64,000 nt of DNA, from positions 41,758-105,757 of the forward strand of contig CAKSNH010000008.1 in NCBI GenBank assembly GCA_934476075.1. The letters run 5' to 3'. The stretch comes from an uncultured Clostridia bacterium. GTDB taxonomy: Bacteria; Bacillota; Clostridia; UBA1381. Positions 1 through 9,027 of this stretch are shown piece after piece; the stretch's first letter is position 1, and each line of letters starts with the position of its first letter. A program made the translations under genes and the position numbers. The notes beneath the pieces were generated by a model that worked only from the letters and a program-made list of their open reading frames with translations, did not search any database and was not told the DNA's origin.

Positions 1-807
1 ACCCTTTGCCAATGATACGCCCGAAACCGTAGCTGTAAATACTGACTTACCGCTTACTGTATATTTATCTGATAGTGTCCAGTTTTCAACAGGAATGTTG
101 TAAGTCTTGTCACCGATTGTGAAGTCAAGACGTCTTGACATTGTTTCGTTGCCGTTTAATACAACAAATTCAACAGCATAATTATCGCCTGCTTCTTCTG
201 CATCGATACCGTAAGTAACAGTCATACCGTTTGAAGGAATTTCAGCACCGCCAATACCACCGCCGACATAACCGATAGTTTTAATAGCAGCCGTTGTTCC
301 GTCAACTGTCATTTCTCTGTCTTGCAATTTCAAGCTTGCCTGTTCAGGAGTTGTAATCTTGCTGTAATCGTATGTACCGATTAGAGTAACTTCTGCATCC
401 GGTACTGTGTCTGAACCCGGTGCTGACAATGGGTTGTTTGCCAAATTACCTTTTTCATCTGTTTCCCAAATGAAAACCTTAACGGTTTCGCCGCTTTCAA
501 CTTTTAAATCTGCATCATTAAAAGCCAAAGTGTGGTCGCCTGCTTCTGTACCTGCTGCAAGGTTTTCTGTCGAGAAAGCAACTTCTTTCATTTCACCGTC
601 TTTTGTATAAACGGCTGCAACACCTTTACCTGCTTTTTCCGTTGTGCCGGTAACGTTAATTGTCGCACCTGTTACAACGCCTTGTGCATCTTTTGTAATA
701 TCTTTTACAGATATTGCTGCACTTGCGAAAGTAGGCACTGCCATACTTGCACTAAGCATAGACGCTGCAATCAAAGTTGCGGCAATTTTCTTAAACTTAT
801 TGTCCAT
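1..807 (-). CDS. Secreted surface protein, N-terminal 269 residues (cut by window edge)
   Basis: The frame is open from an ATG at 807 to position 1 without a stop, so the C-terminus lies outside the window. The start is preceded by an AAAGGGAG ribosome site. Residues 1 to about 28 form a Sec signal peptide (KKIA, a hydrophobic stretch, then ASA). Residues about 30-125 form a beta-rich domain (VTGTTEKAGKG, then AVYTKDG, then DLKVESGETVKVFIWE) that is closely related to residues 31-130 of the next protein at 1139-3964, so the two are paralogues in their N-terminal part. No catalytic motif is seen. Role is inferred as an exported adhesin or wall-associated protein; the function is unknown. Confidence 0.85.
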   Translation of the reverse strand, partial: MDNKFKKIAATLIAASMLSASMAVPTFASAAISVKDITKDAQGVVTGATINVTGTTEKAGKGVAAVYTKDGEMKEVAFSTENLAAGTEAGDHTLAFNDADLKVESGETVKVFIWETDEKGNLANNPLSAPGSDTVPDAEVTLIGTYDYSKITTPEQASLKLQDREMTVDGTTAAIKTIGYVGGGIGGAEIPSNGMTVTYGIDAEEAGDNYAVEFVVLNGNETMSRRLDFTIGDKTYNIPVENWTLSDKYTVSGKSVFTATVSGVSLAKG

Positions 808-1077
808 TGTATATCTCTCCCTTTTAATTAATGTTCTTTGTTACATGAGATTTATCACATCATCTCAATAAAATCATTATAACACAATTAAAAAAAATCT
901 TAAAGTGTTTTTTTAAAATTTTATGTTATATACAGTCTGTCACTCATATTTTTGTGCAACTTTACTATATAATTGTAATTAATGCGTATAATTTGTTTAA
1001 TAAATGTGACAAAACTATTTCATTATGTTTATTTTTTGTCAAATTTTTGACAAATTCCGTTTTTGGATATTGTGCAG

Positions 1078-1103
1078 AAAACGGCGGACCGCTCCGCCGT
1101 TTT
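1078..1103 (-). terminator. Hairpin terminator behind the 941-residue secreted protein
   Basis: A perfect 11-bp inverted repeat (AAAACGGCGGA / TCCGCCGTTTT) with a 4-nt loop lies 36 bp after the stop of the gene ending at 1139. The descending arm ends in UUUU on the minus strand. It separates this gene from the next secreted-protein gene, which therefore probably has its own promoter in 830-930. Confidence 0.7.
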
Positions 1104-1138
1104 CCCAACTTGACTATTCTTTTTTTATGCAATGTGCA

Positions 1139-3964
1139 TTAACTTATCAATAAGGCTCTTACCGTCACGTCACTTGCAGGCATTGTAAATACATAATACC
1201 TGCCGTTCTCGTCTTTCTCCGCATCTGTATAAGTTTCGCCGTCAGCAGAATACTGTACCATTCCCACTTCTTCATTTTCGTCGGTTACATTAACCCGAAC
1301 ATAAACCGTTTTGCCCACTGCCGCACTTGTTGCCGGGTCGAGAGTACCTCTGCCGTTTGTCAAAAAGCTGATTTCAGCACCTTCAACCGTTTCCGCCGTA
1401 ATGCTGTACACTTTTGCAAATTCGGCACTTACTGTCACATCACCGTCCGGCATTGTAAACATATATTCATTATCGCCTATCTGAATTAATGATATGTTAT
1501 CTTCTCCGCTCGTAACGGCAACAGACTTTGTAACATAATTCTCATTCGGATTTACTGTCAGTTTCACACACGCACCTGCCGCCGCTTTCTCTCTTACGGC
1601 AACATATCCGTTGGCTGTATCCTTGTCAGCCTCTTTCGCCGTATTTGTGACTGTTAAATTTTCATCAGCCGGTGCAACTGCCGTAACTGTTATCGCATCT
1701 GTGTCATGTAGTGCACGAGGCAATTTACGCACATATATTTTACCATTTGCATAGCTGTTGTTCTTTATACGGGCAACATATCCGTCAGTGCATACGGCAA
1801 CAACCGTATATGTATACCCTGTCATTACGTCTTCATCAAAAGTCAATGTATACTTGCCGTTATCGTCCGGCTGTTCTGACGGAGTACCTGTTGACGCAAC
1901 CACACCGCTGTCCATAAGCAAAACCTTTTCAACACCTGCCGACGCAGTACCTGTCAGGCTGATTGCGTCACCCGACGAATCCCCCGGTGCCGGTGAACAC
2001 TCGCTCATTCCAACTTTCAAATCAGACACATCAGTCTTATTTACAGTCAGCACACCGTTTTCATATGATGCACTTGTCAACTCATAAGCAAAATAATATG
2101 TACTATAATTAGTATCAAGTCCTTTGTTATTGCAAAGTACATTTACCGAATATGTGCCGTTAGGAACATCTGAAAACACGATTGTGTGGGCGTCATAATC
2201 GACTGTTCCCATGATTTCGCCATCGGTCGCCGTGTTTGTCAGCTTTACTGCCGCAATATAGTTTACAGCACCGTAAACATCAGTAAATGTACCCGATACG
2301 GTATATGTCTTTTCTTTTGATTTAACTTCAAAGCTTACATCTCCGTCAACCACGTTTACCGTTCTTGTTTCTTCACCGCCGACCTTGATATAATCAATCA
2401 CATATTCAACGTTTTCATCGCTCTTTACCTCTGCCGAAATAGCGTATTCGCCGGCTTTAAGTTTAGGGAATGTTACGGTATATGTACCGTCCTCGCCCTT
2501 CTTTGGTTCAGCCGATGCAACAACTGCATCATTCTGATACAATTTTACCGCACTGATATTTTCATCGGCAGTACCTGTCACATTATAAACCTGTTCCAAA
2601 GCCAATTCCGACAAATCAAATGTGTATGTTGTCGGAGCATATTCTTTTCCGTCACCGTCCAAGTCAACCATTACTGTGAATGATTTCTTGTCATTGTCAA
2701 CCGCACGAACTATGTACAATAAACTCTTTGCGTCATCATCAAAGTTTTCCGATGTTATCTTCTTGTATGTCTTTTCGTTGATTGTAACCGGTGCGTCAAC
2801 ATTGCTTTCAAGGTATACTACCGCATTTTCGTTCAGACCGCTTACCGCAAACGGCAGATAATAATGTGTTTGTGCTTTATCGCCCATTGACGTATAATTT
2901 TCCACATATTTTAATGTACCCGACACATCAATTTTTGACGCATCTTCCGTATTAGGTGTCAATGCAAGATTTTCTGCCAATTCAGATGCTGTCTTTTCAT
3001 AAAGAGCAGTGTCCGCACCCAATGTACACATTGACGCTGTTGACGCTACTGCCGGCTTTTCTGCCAATGTCAATGCAGACACGTCTATTGTGTATGTTGT
3101 CGGAACATAATCTCTTTTATCGCCGTCCAAATCAACCATTACCGTGATTGCTTGTTTTTCATCGCCAATCCTGTTTATAAAACGGAATTCCGTTTCTTCG
3201 GCGTCAAAATGGTCTGATGTTATTTTTATATATTTCTTGCCGTCAATTATTGTTACATTTTCATCTTCTTGTTCATACTCGTATCCGTCCTGATAGCCAA
3301 GATACACAACCGCATCTTTCTTTAATCCGCTGACTTTTACAGGCAAATAATAATGTGTTTGATACTGTTCATCAATCGAAGTATAGCTTTCCACATATTT
3401 TATTGTACCTGTTGCGTTAATTTTTGACTCATCTTCCGTATTCGGGGTGAATACAAGATTTTCCGCCATATCCCCTATTGTGATTTCGTCCTGCGGGAAC
3501 ATTTTTTCATTTGCGGCTAATGTTCCTATGATTGCGGTTGACGGAAGTTCTTTCGGTTCTTCATAAGTATATGTATCTGACAATGGCTGCTGGGTCAAAC
3601 CGTTTTCATCGTCCATTGCCCATACAAATACTCTCATTTCTTCGTCTTCTCCGACTTTCAAATCCTCGTCTTCAAAATTCAAAGTGTATTTGCCCTCTGT
3701 ACTGCCTTTTTCAAGGTTGGTCTTTGAGAAAAATACTTTCTTCAAAGTGTTGTCCTTTTTTGTGTAAACAGCGATAATTCCTTTACCTGCTTTTTCTGTT
3801 GTACCTGTAACCTCCACTGTTACGTTTGTAATAACTTTTTGGTCATTTTCCATAACATCGGTAACCGATACACCCGCACTTGCCAATGCCGGTATCGCCA
3901 TACTCGTGCCAAGCATTACCATTGCAAGCAAAAGTGCGGCAAATTTCTTAACCCTATTTTTCAT
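1139..3964 (-). CDS. Large secreted repeat protein (941 aa), probable cell-surface protein
   Basis: It starts with a Sec signal peptide (residues 1-30, LLLAMVMLG then ALASA) after a good AGGAGAG ribosome site. Residues 31-130 match the N-terminal domain of the neighbouring protein at 1-807. Residues about 143-300 and 311-456 are two tandem copies of a ~150-residue unit (shared TPNTED, GTxKYVExYTS, QTHYYLP, VMVDLDGD, PTTYT). The C-terminal ~160 residues contain two beta-repeat segments ending in FTMPDGDVTV and FTMPASDVTV, as in bacterial surface-protein repeat domains. There is no LPXTG signal or catalytic motif. It is most likely a surface or matrix protein; its ligand is unknown. Confidence 0.88.
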   Translation of the reverse strand: MKNRVKKFAALLLAMVMLGTSMAIPALASAGVSVTDVMENDQKVITNVTVEVTGTTEKAGKGIIAVYTKKDNTLKKVFFSKTNLEKGSTEGKYTLNFEDEDLKVGEDEEMRVFVWAMDDENGLTQQPLSDTYTYEEPKELPSTAIIGTLAANEKMFPQDEITIGDMAENLVFTPNTEDESKINATGTIKYVESYTSIDEQYQTHYYLPVKVSGLKKDAVVYLGYQDGYEYEQEDENVTIIDGKKYIKITSDHFDAEETEFRFINRIGDEKQAITVMVDLDGDKRDYVPTTYTIDVSALTLAEKPAVASTASMCTLGADTALYEKTASELAENLALTPNTEDASKIDVSGTLKYVENYTSMGDKAQTHYYLPFAVSGLNENAVVYLESNVDAPVTINEKTYKKITSENFDDDAKSLLYIVRAVDNDKKSFTVMVDLDGDGKEYAPTTYTFDLSELALEQVYNVTGTADENISAVKLYQNDAVVASAEPKKGEDGTYTVTFPKLKAGEYAISAEVKSDENVEYVIDYIKVGGEETRTVNVVDGDVSFEVKSKEKTYTVSGTFTDVYGAVNYIAAVKLTNTATDGEIMGTVDYDAHTIVFSDVPNGTYSVNVLCNNKGLDTNYSTYYFAYELTSASYENGVLTVNKTDVSDLKVGMSECSPAPGDSSGDAISLTGTASAGVEKVLLMDSGVVASTGTPSEQPDDNGKYTLTFDEDVMTGYTYTVVAVCTDGYVARIKNNSYANGKIYVRKLPRALHDTDAITVTAVAPADENLTVTNTAKEADKDTANGYVAVREKAAAGACVKLTVNPNENYVTKSVAVTSGEDNISLIQIGDNEYMFTMPDGDVTVSAEFAKVYSITAETVEGAEISFLTNGRGTLDPATSAAVGKTVYVRVNVTDENEEVGMVQYSADGETYTDAEKDENGRYYVFTMPASDVTVRALLIS

Positions 3965-4203
3965 TTTTCCTCTCTCCTTTACTGTAAGTATTATGCTTTA
4001 CCATAAATTACATTTATATTATAGCATTATATTTTCCGCAATTAAAGTTTTTTCTAACTGACCGCACATTTTTTATTACATTTAATGTTTTTTTACATTT
4101 TCACTATTCAATTTTTGTGCAAATCTATGTATTGCTATGCTATACACGCATATAAAGTTATTATCATACAAATTTTATATAAATTTTGTGCATTTTCTTG
4201 CAC

Positions 4204-4235
4204 AAAAAAGGAGCTGTCACGGCAGCTCCTTTTTA
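4204..4235 (-). terminator. Terminator behind the SGNH esterase gene
   Basis: The inverted repeat GGAGCTG / CAGCTCC lies inside A and T runs, 12 bp after the stop at 4247. On the minus strand the stem is followed by a run of U. The interval 3965-4203 otherwise holds only the AT-rich upstream region of the 941-residue gene. Confidence 0.8.
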
Positions 4236-4246
4236 TTCAATATTAA

Positions 4247-7200
4247 TTATAACTTGTTACTTGCAAATGTTGCTTCGTTAGCTGTAAATACATTTACCAA
4301 AGGTTTAACCTTAGACAATTCTACATACATTACCTTAGCTGTATTTTCGCCTGTAACCTTAGTTGTATCAACTGTCACTTCATAATCCGCACCAGCTTTG
4401 ATTGCAACATCATTTGTAACAGCAATGCTTGTCATGTTGTTGTCTTTATCATAGTATGCAACTACTACGCTGCCTGACATATCAGCAGCAGAACCGTTTG
4501 TAATAGTTACTTTACCTTCTGTTACAACAATTTCAGGGTCTTTTGGTTCTTGCGGCATTTCGCTTGCGTAAAGCTTGATATTGTCAAGACTTACCGAACC
4601 TGTGCCACGTCCCGATGAAATGAACAAACCGCCGATACCTGTAATAGATGCGTCAATAGTTGTTGTTGCGTTCATGTATGTTGTGCTGTCGTCAAGAGAT
4701 GTAATCTTTACATTGATAGCCTTATTGTCAAAATCCATTGTTGCCACAACATGCATCCATGCACCGCTTGTAACGCCTGTGGTTTGGAAATCACTTGTAT
4801 ATCCGTTTGCACTGTCTGATGTACCGTTCAAATAAGGGTTTGCATTGCCCTTGCCCAAATCCAACTGGAATACTGTGCTTGTCAATGCCAATGTATCGTT
4901 TGTATCAACAGTTACACCCTTACCGAATACAGCAAATTGAGTAGGTCTGTCTGCTGCCGGTGTCATTGCAAGGTTGAAGTCAAGTGCATATACACCTGTT
5001 GAAACCTGTGCGTCTGTCGGCATTGTGAACTTAACACCACGGCAACCATTTGTACTTGCAGGAACGTGTTTGAAGTATGTCAAAATGTCCGGATTTGACG
5101 CATCTGTCTGGATAGACATTTCGCCGCCTTTCAGTGTCCAGCCCGCAGCCTTCAAATCGTCTGCTGTTGTCCTTGTCTTAAAGTCTTCTTTATAAATACA
5201 GTTATATGGGTCAACTTCTTCAACTGCAAATACTGCTTTCAAATCAATATTATCGTGAAGTCTGAATTGATATTCCGATGCATATGAACAAATGTTGCCT
5301 TCTGCATCTTCCCAGTGGTCGAATATAAATCCTGTGTTTGCTTTTGCTGTAACTGTAACTGTTGTGTTCATTGTTGCAGTTTTTGTAGCTATACCTTCTT
5401 CGCCTATATATACAGTACCTTTATCGGCAGAATCAGCCGCAACCGCAACTGTAACTGTCTTTTCAGGTAAATCAGCTGTCTTTAATGATGCAACTGTCAA
5501 GTCTGCAACATCGAAATTAACCGCTTTTGTAGCACCTGTTGTGAACAATACTCTTGACAAAGATGCCGGCTTCAAGGTTGCTGATGTACCGCCGAAGTTA
5601 GCGTTTTCGGTTTCTACCTTTTCTTCACCTTCCAGCTGAGCTGTTTCAATACCGTAATCCATATCAATAGTATATGTCAATGTAGCCCATACACCTTGAT
5701 TTAGTTTACCTACCGATTTACCGCCAAGTGTAACCGCTCCGCCCTCTGCAATCATAAGCGATGTGGCAGAATTAAAGCCGCTTACAGGATTAGAGAATGC
5801 GTCTGTAAGCATAAGCGACGCTGTACCGCCGTTATAGCAGATTTTCATTTTCATCATAACTTTGCCTGATGAAACTTCTGTCATTTCAGTCCAAGCATAG
5901 AATGAACCTGTACCGCCCGCAGGCTTTACGCCGTCAGATTCAAAATGAGCATACCATGATTCGTCATCAGCTTTTTTCAAAGTTGTTGCGATTGTGGCAC
6001 TTCCGACATTGCTCCATTTTCCTTTACCTTTAATTGTATCGCCGTCAGCTGCGCCGAAATATTCAAAGTTTTCGTATTTTTCAGGCTCTGAAAGACCCTC
6101 TGTATCTTCTCTTGTAAGAAGCATTTCTTTAATATCTGTCGGTTCCCAAACTGTTGAGAACGGAATCATTTCGCTTGTTTCTTCATCAATCACAGGAGTA
6201 AGAACACCGTCTACGTCTGCCGCCTTAACAACAACAGCCTTAATAGTATCTGTTTCACCTATTGTAACCGCATTATCAAACTTTGTAAGCTTTTGAATAC
6301 CTGTACCTGTTGTGTTATCAACCTGTTCTTTCGCTCTGATTTCGCCCTTTTTAGTACCGTCCGCACTATATACGGTGATAATAAGCAAGCCGTAACCCGA
6401 CATTGTACCTGTTACATTTACATCAGCCTGTGCAATATTGCCGTCTTCGCCGATTGTTATTTCACTTACTGCTGCCGGATATGTTGATTCGCCCTGTGCA
6501 TAAACCGCATCAGGGTACATTGTATTAGGAGCAGTACCTGCTTTTACAACTTCTTCCGAAACAACATAAGGAGTTCCCTCTCTTACGCCTGTTGCAAGCT
6601 CTGTCAATACGGCTGCCTGTACTTTTTGGCTGTCTGTTGCACCTTCTGCATTACCTGCCGCAACGGCTTTCTTTACTTGGTCATAGAAAATATATGCCGC
6701 ATTGTCAGCACCTGCATCATTGATGTGTGTACCGTCCGCAACACCATATTTATTGTATGTAAAGTAATAGTCTGTTGCATTTCTTTCATACACATCAGCA
6801 CCACGTTTTGTCTTAACGTCTTCACAAACGCCTTCCATCCATCTTAACCATTGTTCGTTAAGGTCGATAAACGCAATGTTTGTAGCACCTTCTGCAATCT
6901 TATCTTCTACATATTGCTTGCCGACTGTTGAAAATCCGCCCAAAGTTGAGCTCCATGTATTTGTCGAAGCATTATATTGTCCGTCATTGTGTCTGTCGAT
7001 AGGACCTACAACAATCAATTTAGCTTTCTTTTCTACTGCCAAATTATAGTACTTCGGCAAACAGGCAAGATAACCTGTCGGGCCGTCATCTTTGTGGTTG
7101 TGACCGTATTCAACAAAGATATAGTCACCCTCTTTAACATTGCTTACAACGTTATTGAAATGCAAAGCGTCGCCCGCATTCAAACCGCCTTCACCTTGGT

Positions 7201-8041
7201 TTGACACTGCGATATTTTCAGGAGTGTACTTAGTCAATGCCTGACCTACACCCGCATAGTTCTGCAATGGGAAATAAGGTGTGTATGCACCTTGGTCACA
7301 AACTGTTGAGTCACCAAGTACCCAAAGTGTTCTTCCGTTAGTTTCTGCCTTTGTAACTTCCAAAGAAGCAATAGCGGCATTTTCACCTGCAACAACTACG
7401 TTCAATGTGCTGTCAACATAGTTGCCCTCCGGTGATGATTTTTGATAATAAAGCGATTCAACGTCCGCATTATATTCATATGTAATACTTTCGCCTGCCG
7501 GAATTGTCTTATCCATAAGCATTAGATGTCTTTTTTCCGAGAAAAGACTTACAGTTGCGTCTTTTGATGAATCCGCACCTGTCAATGTTACTTTTACATG
7601 ATAATATCCGCCGTTTTCAACGTCCATAGAAAAACGGATAGGCATTTGTGCTTTGGTAACACCTACGTTATCATCTTCTGCTGTTGCAGGAGTTTCGCTT
7701 CCGCCGTTGGCAAGCACTATTTCCTGTCCTTTTACCATGCCGAAACTGTCCACTCTGCCCGATGCAGTGTTTGTTTCACCTGTCAATAATTCTGCTCTGT
7801 AACCGTCCGCACCGATACCCAAAAAACCGTATCCCGCATCTTTTGAATAAGCAGAATCGGCACTGACACCGATATATCCGTCCGCTACATTTTCGCTTGA
7901 ACCGAAGTCAAACTTCCAGCTGCCTGCCGTATTGCTGTAATTACCGGTATACGCATTTGCAGCCATTGGCACAGCCAAACTGCTTGTTATCATAGCAGCC
8001 GAAACAATGCCTGTAAGAGTTCTTTTTAAAAGTTTACCCAT
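4247..8041 (-). CDS. Secreted SGNH/GDSL esterase, rhamnogalacturonan acetylesterase-like, multidomain
   Basis: A 1264-residue exported protein. Residues 1-30 are a Sec signal (AANA cleavage region), followed by a beta-sandwich segment to about 230. The SGNH hydrolase domain covers about 238-465: block I GDST (Ser245 nucleophile), block II GEGG (283-286), block III GHNH (Asn315) and block V DGTH (Asp436, His439). This block arrangement is that of CE12-type rhamnogalacturonan acetylesterases, which remove acetyl groups from pectin. Further on are a beta-sandwich (520-630), a LamG-like segment (655-850), an InlB-like repeat (861-940), a second LamG-like segment (950-1165) and a C-terminal beta-sandwich. 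The catalytic residues are seen; the pectin substrate is inferred. The start is supported by AGAGGAGAGG. Confidence 0.88.
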   Translation of the reverse strand: MGKLLKRTLTGIVSAAMITSSLAVPMAANAYTGNYSNTAGSWKFDFGSSENVADGYIGVSADSAYSKDAGYGFLGIGADGYRAELLTGETNTASGRVDSFGMVKGQEIVLANGGSETPATAEDDNVGVTKAQMPIRFSMDVENGGYYHVKVTLTGADSSKDATVSLFSEKRHLMLMDKTIPAGESITYEYNADVESLYYQKSSPEGNYVDSTLNVVVAGENAAIASLEVTKAETNGRTLWVLGDSTVCDQGAYTPYFPLQNYAGVGQALTKYTPENIAVSNQGEGGLNAGDALHFNNVVSNVKEGDYIFVEYGHNHKDDGPTGYLACLPKYYNLAVEKKAKLIVVGPIDRHNDGQYNASTNTWSSTLGGFSTVGKQYVEDKIAEGATNIAFIDLNEQWLRWMEGVCEDVKTKRGADVYERNATDYYFTYNKYGVADGTHINDAGADNAAYIFYDQVKKAVAAGNAEGATDSQKVQAAVLTELATGVREGTPYVVSEEVVKAGTAPNTMYPDAVYAQGESTYPAAVSEITIGEDGNIAQADVNVTGTMSGYGLLIITVYSADGTKKGEIRAKEQVDNTTGTGIQKLTKFDNAVTIGETDTIKAVVVKAADVDGVLTPVIDEETSEMIPFSTVWEPTDIKEMLLTREDTEGLSEPEKYENFEYFGAADGDTIKGKGKWSNVGSATIATTLKKADDESWYAHFESDGVKPAGGTGSFYAWTEMTEVSSGKVMMKMKICYNGGTASLMLTDAFSNPVSGFNSATSLMIAEGGAVTLGGKSVGKLNQGVWATLTYTIDMDYGIETAQLEGEEKVETENANFGGTSATLKPASLSRVLFTTGATKAVNFDVADLTVASLKTADLPEKTVTVAVAADSADKGTVYIGEEGIATKTATMNTTVTVTAKANTGFIFDHWEDAEGNICSYASEYQFRLHDNIDLKAVFAVEEVDPYNCIYKEDFKTRTTADDLKAAGWTLKGGEMSIQTDASNPDILTYFKHVPASTNGCRGVKFTMPTDAQVSTGVYALDFNLAMTPAADRPTQFAVFGKGVTVDTNDTLALTSTVFQLDLGKGNANPYLNGTSDSANGYTSDFQTTGVTSGAWMHVVATMDFDNKAINVKITSLDDSTTYMNATTTIDASITGIGGLFISSGRGTGSVSLDNIKLYASEMPQEPKDPEIVVTEGKVTITNGSAADMSGSVVVAYYDKDNNMTSIAVTNDVAIKAGADYEVTVDTTKVTGENTAKVMYVELSKVKPLVNVFTANEATFASNKL

Positions 8042-8197
8042 ACTTCTATACCTCTCCTCTTAAAATAATAAAATTGTGTATTTTGTATAACCGCACTTTG
8101 ACAGATTATACAATATGAATGTATGTTAGTAATTTGATTATAGCATAATATATACAAAAAATAAAGCTAAATTTTAATTTTTTTCAATAAAATCCGC

Positions 8198-8235
8198 AAT
8201 TTATGCAAAGTCCATTCTTTCACTTTGCATAAATT
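8198..8235 (-). terminator. Terminator behind the DUF421 remnant
   Basis: A perfect 14-bp inverted repeat (AATTTATGCAAAGT and its complement) with a 10-nt loop lies 10 bp past the stop at 8246. On the minus strand it is followed by a U-rich stretch. It lies in the 200-bp gap that also carries the promoter region of the esterase gene. Confidence 0.7.
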
Positions 8236-8245
8236 AACATTTTTA

Positions 8246-8840
8246 TTATTCCAGAATATCGTTCGGAACTTTTTTACCCTGTTTCAAATATGCGTTCAGT
8301 TTCTTGTCGGTAGTGCACACACCCAAAAATACGTCCGCCGCACTGCTGATATTCTGCCGTTTAAGCTCGTTGTTGAGCCAATCTTCATTCACACCGCTGT
8401 ATTTCAAATTTTTGTGCATAATATCCCCGTCCTCTATGACGTTTGCAAAAACCAGCTCCTGTGTCGGGGAAATATTCAGATCGGCGGTTGTTACGGGGCG
8501 GTCGGCGGCTTTTGGGAGAAAGCTCAGTTTGCCGTTTGACTCCAAGATAATTGTCTGCAATGTGCTTATGTCAAAATAACCGCTGTTGCGGCAAAGCATA
8601 AGAAATTCGTTCAGTTCAAGTTTTGCTTTTTTGAAGTTTTCCTCGTACAGCTTGCCGTTGTCGAACAATACGGTCGCCTTTCCGAATATGTTTCGGCGGA
8701 ACATTCCCGACTTCACTCCCGCCGATGATATAGTCGAACATACTAAGCTGTGACACTTGCTTATAGCCCATTAATTTTGTAAGAATGAAAAGTACAACGA
8801 TAGATAAAAGTGATACCGGCAATACTTGTAAATATTCCAT
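8246..8840 (-). pseudogene. DUF421 (YetF-type) membrane protein with internal deletion and frameshift
   Basis: Two frames together give one DUF421 protein. The N-terminal part (8840 to about 8720, ATG after AAAAGGAG) encodes the first membrane segment and the family sequence LTKLMGYKQVSQLSMFDYIIG. The C-terminal part (frame change near 8720, on to 8246) encodes the soluble YetF domain, recognisable from FGKATVLFDNGKLYEENFKKA onward. Intact members have about 210-230 residues with three membrane segments; here segments 2-3 and the linker are missing and the join is out of frame. The gene is therefore very probably dead. A sequencing error alone would not explain the missing ~60 residues. Confidence 0.75.
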
Positions 8841-8973
8841 GATGATACTCCTTTTTATTTTATGTAAAATGCTATTGCGGAAGTGATTTTTTATGATAAT
8901 ACATAAATTATAATTTATATAGAGATACATCAAAGTTTGTTGCTTACACAATCAATCACCCCATAAAAATATA

Positions 8974-9002
8974 CACCCCAAAAGTATCTGACTTTTGGGG
9001 TG
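8974..9002 (-). terminator. Terminator of the VTC/DUF4956/lipoprotein operon
   Basis: A 12-bp perfect inverted repeat (CACCCCAAAAGT and its complement) with a 5-nt loop lies 25 bp after the stop at 9028, and is followed on the minus strand by TATATTTTTAT. Confidence 0.85.
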
Positions 9003-9027
9003 CATATCATAAGACTGCTCTTTTTCG

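Noticed and set aside
1139..3964. Sortase-anchored surface protein
   Set aside because: The C-terminus (RALLIS) has no LPXTG-like motif, hydrophobic segment or basic tail.
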